18,101 nt of DNA from Collinsella sp. (GTDB lineage Bacteria; Actinomycetota; Coriobacteriia; Coriobacteriales; Coriobacteriaceae), in contig DXLV01000003.1 in NCBI GenBank assembly GCA_019414545.1, positions 41,796 to 59,896 on the forward strand. The letters are read 5' to 3'. A model generated the notes under the pieces. It saw nothing but the letters and a program-made list of their open reading frames with translations. It made no database searches and was not told the origin of the DNA. Positions 13,347 to 18,101 of this stretch are shown piece by piece (the stretch's first letter is position 1; the number at the start of each line of letters is the position of its first letter). A program made the translations under genes and the position numbers.

Positions 13347-14795
13347 ATGGCAAACATCAAGTTCCCCGAGGGTTTCTATTGGGGCGGCGCCACGGCCGCC
13401 AATCAGTTTGAGGGCGCTTGGAACGTTGACGGCCGCGGTCCGTCGGTCGACGACCACTTCTTGGGTGGCAGCTACAAGGAGCCGCGCCAGATTACGATCG
13501 ACATCGACCCTAACCGCTTCTACCCCAACCATGACGGCATCGATTTCTACCATCACTACGAGGAGGACATCGCGCTGTTCGCCGAGATGGGCTTCAACAT
13601 GTTCCGCATGTCCATCTCTTGGAGCCGCATCTTCCCCAACGGCGACGACGCCGAGCCCAACGAGGCCGGCCTCGCCTTTTACGACCGCGTCTTCGACTGC
13701 CTGCGCGCTCACAATATCGAGCCGCTCGTGACCCTGTCGCACTACGAGATGCCTTATCACCTGGTCGAGAAATACAACGGCTGGGCGAGCCGCGAGCTCA
13801 TCGGCTTCTTTGAGAAGTACTGCCAGACCGTCTTCGACCGCTATCAGGACAAGGTCAAGTTCTGGCTCACCTTCAACGAGATCAACTGCGGCACCCAGGA
13901 CATGGGCAACCTCTTTGGGACCAGCATGATCCAGGGCTTTGAGGGCCCGGCTTCGGCGGTCCACACCACGCCGCAGGCCCGTATGCAGGCCCTGCATCAC
14001 CAGTTTGTCGCCAGCGGCCGCGTCGTGCGCTATGCCCACGAGCACTATCCGCAGTTTAAGATGGGCAACATGGACTGCTTCATCCTCTCCTATGCCGCCA
14101 CGTGCGATCCGGCCGACGTGTTCGCCACGCAGCAGGAGATGAATACCATGAACTGGTACTGCTCCGACGTGCAGGTGCGCGGCAAGTATCCGTTCTATGC
14201 CAAGCGCTTCTGGGCCGAGAACGATGTCGAGCTTGTGATGGAGGACGGTGACCTGCAGGATATCGCCGACGGCAAGGTCGATTTCTACACCTTTAGCTAC
14301 TACATGTCCGGCACCGTGGGCACCCACAAGGATCACGAGATGACCGAGGGCAACATGACCTTTGGCGGCAAGAATCCCTATCTGGAGTCCACCGACTGGG
14401 GCTGGCAGATCGATCCGCTGGGTCTGCGCATCGCCCTCAACGAGATTTACGCCCGCTACGAGATTCCGCTGATGGTGGTCGAGAATGGCATGGGCGCCTA
14501 CGATGAGGTCGAGGAGGACGGCTCCATCCACGACCCGTATCGTATCGCCTACTTGCAGAGCCACGTCAAGGCCATGGGCGAGGCCATTGCCGACGGCGTC
14601 GACCTGATCGCCTACACCTGGTGGGGCCCCATCGACCTGGTTTCCGCCGGCACCGGCGAGATGCGCAAGCGCTACGGCTTTATCCACGTCGATAAGTACG
14701 ACGACGGCACCGGTACCTACGAGCGACGCCGCAAGGACAGCTTCTACGCCTACCAGAAGATCATCAAGTCCAACGGTGCCGAGGGCCTGGATTAA
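13347..14795 (+). CDS. GH1 6-phospho-beta-glucosidase
   Basis: 482 aa, the usual length for GH1; cytoplasmic. Hydrolyses PTS-imported beta-glucoside 6-phosphates (such as cellobiose-, arbutin- or salicin-phosphate) to glucose 6-phosphate and glucose or aglycone. Seen: N-terminal FPEGFYWGGATAANQFEGAW, acid/base E178 in TFNEIN, nucleophile E379 in VVENGMGA, and the phosphate-binding set S433, K441, Y443 in SAGTGEMRKRYGFIHVD that marks the 6-phospho subgroup. AAAGGAGA (13333-13340) is 6 nt before ATG 13347; an ATG at 13341 lies too close. The 167-nt gap before it holds only a weak GGAGCG/CGCTCC hairpin after araC and no obvious antiterminator (RAT) site. No PTS permease is adjacent, but an EIIA gene follows. 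Confidence 0.93.
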   Translation: MANIKFPEGFYWGGATAANQFEGAWNVDGRGPSVDDHFLGGSYKEPRQITIDIDPNRFYPNHDGIDFYHHYEEDIALFAEMGFNMFRMSISWSRIFPNGDDAEPNEAGLAFYDRVFDCLRAHNIEPLVTLSHYEMPYHLVEKYNGWASRELIGFFEKYCQTVFDRYQDKVKFWLTFNEINCGTQDMGNLFGTSMIQGFEGPASAVHTTPQARMQALHHQFVASGRVVRYAHEHYPQFKMGNMDCFILSYAATCDPADVFATQQEMNTMNWYCSDVQVRGKYPFYAKRFWAENDVELVMEDGDLQDIADGKVDFYTFSYYMSGTVGTHKDHEMTEGNMTFGGKNPYLESTDWGWQIDPLGLRIALNEIYARYEIPLMVVENGMGAYDEVEEDGSIHDPYRIAYLQSHVKAMGEAIADGVDLIAYTWWGPIDLVSAGTGEMRKRYGFIHVDKYDDGTGTYERRRKDSFYAYQKIIKSNGAEGLD

Positions 14796-14857
14796 TCGAC
14801 AATATGAGTGCCACCGGGGAAAAGCGTTGGGATGGGCTCGCGATTCGAGTCCCCACC

Positions 14858-14886
14858 TTAGCATTTGAACCATTTGGCACTATAAT
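14858..14886 (+). promoter_or_regulatory. Promoter of the EIIA gene
   Basis: TTAGCA (14858-14863), 17-nt spacer, perfect TATAAT (14881-14886), which would give a leader of about 43 nt. It is the clearest sigma-70-type promoter in the window and shows that the EIIA gene is transcribed separately from the GH1 gene. Confidence 0.75.
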
Positions 14887-14935
14887 CACCATAGGCATGC
14901 GCACAACGTTGCGCTTAATCAAGAGGAGAAAACGT

Positions 14936-15472
14936 ATGGGTCTGTTTGACATGTTCAAGAAGAAGGCTGAGCCCGCGACTGCCGCTGCTCCGTCCTCCAT
15001 CTCTGCTTCTGCCGGCGCCGACGTGCTGTGCTCGCCCGTCAAGGGCAAGGTCATCAAGATGGCCGACGTGCCCGATCCCGTCTTTGGTGGCGAGGTTCTG
15101 GGCAAGGGCTGCGCCGTGTGGCCCGAGGACGACCTGGTCTACGCTCCCTGCGACGGCAAGGTGACCGTCACCATGGGTCACGCCGTGGGCCTGCAGTCCG
15201 ATAGCGGCATCGAGGTTCTGGTGCACGTTGGCGTCGATACCGTCAACATGAACGGCGACGGCTTCGAGGGCTTCGTCAAGGCCGACGATGTCGTTAAGGC
15301 TGGCCAGCCCATGCTCAAGATCGACCGCGCCAAGATCGCCGCTGCCGGCTACAAGGACTGCGTCGTCGTGGCTGTGTCCAACACCGCCGAGTTCGCCGAC
15401 GTCGAGCTCGCCGTCGAGGCTGACTCCGCTGTCTCCGCTGGCGATGCCATCGTCAAGGTCGTCCGCAAGTAG
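14936..15472 (+). CDS. PTS glucose-type EIIA component (Crr-like)
   Basis: 178-aa soluble EIIA(Glc)-family protein that carries phosphate from HPr to a membrane EIIB/EIIC. The active pair is visible: H97 in EVLVHVGVDTV is the phosphorylated His, and H82 in MGHAVG is its partner. Their spacing of 15 residues equals that of E. coli EIIAGlc (H75/H90). The flexible Ala/Ser-rich N-terminus (about 10-27) is followed by SPVKGKVI and DPVFGGEVLGKG, both typical. AGAGGAG is 7-8 nt before ATG 14936. It is a single-gene unit with its own promoter and terminator, and its codon use is strongly biased, suggesting high expression. It could serve several permeases; none is in view. Confidence 0.93.
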   Translation: MGLFDMFKKKAEPATAAAPSSISASAGADVLCSPVKGKVIKMADVPDPVFGGEVLGKGCAVWPEDDLVYAPCDGKVTVTMGHAVGLQSDSGIEVLVHVGVDTVNMNGDGFEGFVKADDVVKAGQPMLKIDRAKIAAAGYKDCVVVAVSNTAEFADVELAVEADSAVSAGDAIVKVVRK

Positions 15473-15497
15473 TCTGCGGCAACATAAGGGTGTTTTG

Positions 15498-15528
15498 GGG
15501 TGGTCGGGTTATCCGGCCGCCCTTTTTT
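15498..15528 (+). terminator. Rho-independent terminator after the EIIA gene
   Basis: GGGTGGTCGG (15498-15507) pairs with CCGGCCGCCC (15513-15522) using two G-U pairs and a 5-nt loop, followed directly by TTTTTT (15523-15528). It is 25 nt after the stop codon. Confidence 0.88.
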
Positions 15529-15614
15529 ATTGCAATGCGGCGGAACGTTTTATTGCGCGTTGGGCGGACCGGTAAACCGTTCGGACGTTAAATCGAGCCG
15601 ACTGCGCCTTTGCT

Positions 15615-15644
15615 TTGCCGGGGGTGTTCGTTATCGGCTAGTAT
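15615..15644 (+). promoter_or_regulatory. Candidate promoter of the lipoprotein gene
   Basis: TTGCCG (15615-15620), 18-nt spacer, TAGTAT (15639-15644); 4 and 5 of 6 consensus bases. The leader would be about 57 nt. It follows the EIIA terminator, consistent with an independent unit. Confidence 0.55.
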
Positions 15645-15707
15645 GGCCTTATTGTTACGACGCGCACCGCGTCGGGAAGCGCGGTGCCGCTTGTTGGGAG
15701 GAATGTC

Positions 15708-16265
15708 ATGAAGAAGAAGCTGCTGCTTGCGCCCCTGATGGCTGTTCTGGTCGCGTGCGTGGTTGTGCTTTCCGGCTGCGGAGGTCCTTCGGTTGAGGAG
15801 CTCATCACCGAGGATCTTACGACGCAGTTTGACGAGGTCAAGAACGGCGGCGACGACTTCCTCGCCGGCCTGGAAGAGGCCTCGGGCGACGAGTTCGAGC
15901 AGCTGGGCATCGATCCCAAGGAGTACGCCAAGAGCTATCTCGAGGGTTTTGACTACAAGATCGGCGATGTGACGGTCGACGAGGACAAGGGCACCGCGAC
16001 TGCCGATGTCACCATTACCTGCAAGTCCATGAACAAGATCGTTGAAGATTTCGCCACCCAGTATCAGGAGAAGATCGCGGCGCTCGATACGATGCCTTCC
16101 GAGGACGACCTGTACAAGATGGCCGGCCAGGTCATGGTCGACGTGACCAAGGCCGCTAAGACCAAGGACACCAAGGTTACCTTCAAGTATTCCTGCAATG
16201 ACGACGGCGAGTGGTCTGCCGACGATTCCGCAACCAACGAGATGATGAATGCCATGATGAGCTAG
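15708..16265 (+). CDS. Small secreted lipoprotein of unknown function
   Basis: 185 aa. The signal peptide has the MKKK charged start, a hydrophobic core and the lipobox VLSGC with C24 as the lipidated Cys, so the protein is likely anchored to the outer face of the membrane. The mature part is acidic and Asp/Glu/Lys-rich, starting SVEELITEDLTTQFDEVKNG, then an alternating region VTVDEDKGTATADVTITCKSM that suggests a small beta sheet, and a C-terminal VTFKYSCNDDGEWSADDSAT. This resembles the small lipoproteins with cystatin/DUF-type folds found in Coriobacteria, but I do not recognise a named family with certainty. GGGAGGAA (15696-15703) precedes ATG 15708. Its stop codon is 3 nt before copy B of the ~185-nt structured repeat. 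Confidence 0.8.
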   Translation: MKKKLLLAPLMAVLVACVVVLSGCGGPSVEELITEDLTTQFDEVKNGGDDFLAGLEEASGDEFEQLGIDPKEYAKSYLEGFDYKIGDVTVDEDKGTATADVTITCKSMNKIVEDFATQYQEKIAALDTMPSEDDLYKMAGQVMVDVTKAAKTKDTKVTFKYSCNDDGEWSADDSATNEMMNAMMS

Positions 16266-16268
16266 GGG

Positions 16269-16454
16269 AGTTACGGCGTTTTACCAAACGCCGTAACTGT
16301 TCGACGCTGCGCGGGCGCCAGAGCGACAACTTGTCATTCAAAGAGGACGGCATGACCAGAAGGTCTATGCCGTCCTCTTTTCATGCCAATTTGTTCGCTC
16401 TGGTGCCCGCTCGCTGTCCGTCCTCTACCCGCGGCGTTGCCATGGTAGTCATTG
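16269..16454 (+). repeat. ~185-nt multi-stem structured element, copy B
   Basis: The plan is the same as in copy A at 7326. P1 is identical (16269-16281 with 16286-16298, loop TACC). P2 is GCGGGCGCCAGAGCGA (16311-16326) with TCGCTCTGGTGCCCGC (16395-16410), 16 bp with one G-U pair. The inner hairpin AAAGAGGACGGCAT (16340-16353) with ATGCCGTCCTCTTT (16367-16380) is perfect at 14 bp and capped by GACC-AGAA-GGTC with one bulged T. The tail CGGCGTTGCCATGGTAGTCATTG is as in copy A. The outer part of P2 and the inner stem differ from copy A on both sides together. It begins 3 nt after the lipoprotein stop codon. Confidence 0.85.
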
Positions 16455-16458
16455 AGGT

Positions 16459-16505
16459 GGCAGTTGGGGACGTTCCTTTTCTGCCGGCAGTTGGGGACAC
16501 TCCTT
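16459..16505. repeat. Degenerate GGGGAC-type repeats
   Basis: GGCAG (16459-16463) and CTGCC (16481-16485) flank TTGGGGACGTTCC..., a weak hairpin with two T-T mismatches beside the loop. A further partial GGCAGTTGGGGACACT at 16487-16502 has no matching arm and equals the partial copy at 1606-1621. As after copy A, these units follow the tail of the ~185-nt element. Confidence 0.55.
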
Positions 16506-16530
16506 GTATCAACGCCGCATCAAATGCTCG

Positions 16531-16702
16531 GGAAAATGCGACCCGGTTTTTTGCCGAATAGTGGGTCACGGTTTCCGGATGGGGTGGGTTGCGGAAAGTG
16601 CGACCCGGAATATTGCTCCACAACGGGATGCCGTTTCCCCGATGGGGCTCAAGCGGAAAGCGCGTCCCATTCCGGAGCTCCAAAACGGGATGCGCTTTCC
16701 GC
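16531..16702. repeat. Three tandem degenerate hairpins (GGAAA...CCC / GGG...TTTCC)
   Basis: Hairpin 1 is 16531-16544 with 16563-16576 (several mismatches). Hairpin 2 is 16591-16606 with 16624-16638 (mismatched middle). Hairpin 3 is GCGGAAAGCGCGTCCC (16653-16668) with GGGATGCGCTTTCCGC (16687-16702), 16 bp with one G-U pair. Each unit runs GGAAA-N-GCG-N-CCC, loop, GGG-N-CG-N-TTTCC, at intervals of about 60 nt. With copy B and the GGGGAC units they fill the 477-nt gap 16266-16742, which has no gene I can support. Confidence 0.6.
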
Positions 16703-16742
16703 GCGGAAGAATTGTCGCAGCTGCGTTAAGCGGTGTCGCTCG

Positions 16743-17411
16743 CTACTCGCCCAAGATTAGCTCGGCGAGTTCGTCCTGCGTATCAACAACGTAGTCGGTG
16801 CCGGCGGCCTCCAGCTCTGCGCGGCCGCGGAAGCCCCAGCTGACGCCGGCGCTCTTAAGGCCGGCGTTGTGGCCGGTCAGGACATCGACATTCGAATCGC
16901 CCACATAGAGTGTGGTTGCCGGGTCGGCGCCTAGCTCTTTCATCACATGCAGCGTAACAGGCGCCTCGGGCTTGGGAGGAAGCGCATCGACGCGGCCCTG
17001 CACCAGCGCAAAGCGCTCGGAACCAAAGTATTTCTCGATAAGCGGAGCGGCCGAGACGTGGTCCTTGTTAGTGAGCACGGCAAGCTGCACACCCGCGGCG
17101 CGCAGGCGGTCGAGCATCTCGATCGTGCCGGCGTACGGTGCGGTGTGGTCCTCCTTGTGCTCGCCGTAGTAAGCCCTAAACTCGGCAAGCGTCTGCTCAA
17201 ACATACGGCTGTCGCCCGCGTACTCGGCGGGCATAAAGCGCTCAACCAGCTTGAGCATGCCGTTTCCCACCTTGTAACGGTACTCGTCAACGGCAAACGT
17301 GGGCCAGCCGTGCGTCTCGCAGGTATGGTTGCCGGCGGCCGCCAGGTCCTCGAGCGTGTTGAGAATGGTGCCGTCCAGGTCAAAGATCACATGGGAAAAA
17401 GCTGCTGCCAT
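16743..17411 (-). CDS. HAD-superfamily hydrolase, phosphoglycolate phosphatase-like
   Basis: 222 aa, the usual size of Gph/PGMB-type HAD phosphatases; cytoplasmic. Motif I is VIFDLDGTILNT with nucleophile D11 and D13; motif II is LAVLTNKD (the Thr); the conserved Lys is in LPPKPEA; motif IV is LYVGDSNVDV. A helical C1 cap lies between motifs I and II (about 18-85), with KVGNGMLKLVERFM. It probably removes phosphate from a small sugar phosphate or phosphoglycolate; the substrate is not readable. AGGAG ends about 6 nt before ATG 17411; an upstream in-frame ATG at 17474 adds 21 residues without a ribosome site. It lies 105 nt downstream of hypE on the same strand. Confidence 0.87.
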   Translation of the reverse strand: MAAAFSHVIFDLDGTILNTLEDLAAAGNHTCETHGWPTFAVDEYRYKVGNGMLKLVERFMPAEYAGDSRMFEQTLAEFRAYYGEHKEDHTAPYAGTIEMLDRLRAAGVQLAVLTNKDHVSAAPLIEKYFGSERFALVQGRVDALPPKPEAPVTLHVMKELGADPATTLYVGDSNVDVLTGHNAGLKSAGVSWGFRGRAELEAAGTDYVVDTQDELAELILGE

Positions 17412-17516
17412 GGGTGCTCCTGCCGCTTGAGTTGTAAAACGCACCCCATGATACTGGGCATGCGTGCCGGGCATGTTTGGAATCTGAATATCTTTAATAG
17501 CCCTGAGCCTTTGTCG

Positions 17517-18101
17517 TTAGCAAATCCTCGGCAGCTGTTCTCCCACGAGCATGTCGAGGATGCGGGTCGAGCCCCAGCCGGTGCGTACGCGCACGGCGGG
17601 ACGGGCGCCCTCGGCAAGTGGCAGCACGCGACCGACGATGGCGGCATTCTCGCCGTAGCGGGCGGCGCGCATGGCGCTCAGCGCGGCATCGGCTTGCTCG
17701 GTCGGCACGACGGCAACCATCTTGCCCTCGTTTGCCACCTGCAGCACATCGTAGCCGAGCATCTCGCAGGCGGCCTGCACGTCGGGGCGCACGGGCACGG
17801 CATCCTCGTCGACCTCCATGGCAACGCCGCTGGCCTGCGCAAACTCGTTAAGCGTCGAGGCCAGGCCACCGCGCGTGGGGTCGCGGAAGCAGTGTGTGTC
17901 GGGTGCTGCGGCAAGCACATCGGCAATCAGGTGGTTGAGCGGCGCGGCATCGCTTTCGATGGTGCTCGAAAACGCCAGGCCCTCGCGTTGGCTCATGATG
18001 GCGATGCCGTGGTCGCCGAGTGTGCCCGACACCAGGATGACGTCGCCGGGCCGGCAGTTGGCACCGCTGAGCGTCACGCCTGCGGGCACCTCGCCTACGC
18101 C
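17517..18101 (-). CDS. hypE: Hydrogenase maturation protein HypE, 3' part (5' end outside window)
   Basis: The C-terminal 194 residues of HypE are visible; the frame stays open to the window edge (GVGEVPAGVTLSGA...). HypE dehydrates the thiocarbamate on its own C-terminal Cys to thiocyanate, giving the CN ligands of the NiFe-hydrogenase site. Diagnostic features are PGDVILVSGTLGDHGIAIMS, the FRDPTRGGLAST motif of the AIR-synthase-like ATPase fold, and the C-terminal end LPRIC, whose last Cys is the modified residue. Being intact at the C-terminus, it is likely functional. It implies a NiFe hydrogenase and the other hyp genes nearby outside the window. Confidence 0.95.
   Translation of the reverse strand, partial: GVGEVPAGVTLSGANCRPGDVILVSGTLGDHGIAIMSQREGLAFSSTIESDAAPLNHLIADVLAAAPDTHCFRDPTRGGLASTLNEFAQASGVAMEVDEDAVPVRPDVQAACEMLGYDVLQVANEGKMVAVVPTEQADAALSAMRAARYGENAAIVGRVLPLAEGARPAVRVRTGWGSTRILDMLVGEQLPRIC

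Noticed and set aside
13317..14873. 518-codon antisense frame across the GH1 gene
   Set aside because: A shadow of a highly codon-biased gene; its Val/Leu/Ala/Gly-rich translation matches no family, while the plus strand has every GH1 catalytic residue.
14830..14880. tRNA-like piece (GATTCGAGTCCCC) before the EIIA gene
   Set aside because: The T-arm-like word has no matching stem, and no acceptor, D or anticodon arm can be placed around it. It overlaps the EIIA -35 region.

Overview
The window looks like chromosomal DNA of a gut Coriobacteriia, most likely Collinsella or a close relative. The reasons are high GC, a LuxR-type regulator fused to a multi-spanning membrane domain (expanded in this class), PTS and phospho-glycosidase sugar metabolism, a HypE hydrogenase maturation gene, and many short palindromic intergenic repeats. 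The taxon is inferred from gene content; there is no rRNA in the window. I see no tRNA, CRISPR array, transposase or phage gene.

Layout: a DUF4038/GH140-like glycosidase (110-1423, +), preceded at the very edge by a perfect 47-bp inverted repeat; a repeat-filled gap (1424-1797); a membrane-LuxR regulator (1798-3342, +) converging on a P-type Mg2+ ATPase, MgtA (3442-6210, -); a leader region with two possible small ORFs; pyrE (6647-7327, +); a structured repeat gap; an XRE-desulfoferrodoxin fusion protein (7696-8316, +) bracketed by palindromic repeats; an RpiR regulator (8460-9314, -); a large GH2/GH106-like glycoside hydrolase (9481-12072, -) divergent from an AraC regulator (12187-13179, +); a GH1 6-phospho-beta-glucosidase (13347-14795, +); a glucose-type PTS EIIA (14936-15472, +) with a clear promoter and terminator; a small lipoprotein (15708-16265, +); another repeat-filled gap; a HAD phosphatase (16743-17411, -); and the 3' part of hypE (17517 to the edge, -).

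The 8.4-15.5 kb part reads as a carbohydrate-use region. A sugar-phosphate sensor (RpiR) and an AraC activator sit next to two glycoside hydrolases, one of which has the phosphate-binding residues of enzymes that work on PTS-imported disaccharide phosphates. A soluble EIIA that could supply phosphate to PTS permeases follows.

The most unusual content is between genes. (i) Two diverged copies of a ~185-nt multi-stem element (7326-7510 and 16269-16454) both begin within 3 nt of a stop codon, with stem changes compensated on both sides. (ii) A family of hairpins (6298-6324, 1446-1472, 1578-1606, 7505-7527, 7526-7560) has a constant 13-nt loop starting GGGGAC on entirely different but self-complementary stems. 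(iii) A ~64-nt palindrome family (1495-1558, 8363-8426, and probably 1632-1700) has a short derivative (7566-7587, 8434-8455). (iv) Three degenerate hairpins lie in tandem at 16531-16702. The paired changes mean base-pairing has been conserved, either as RNA or as DNA palindromes moved by an absent transposase.
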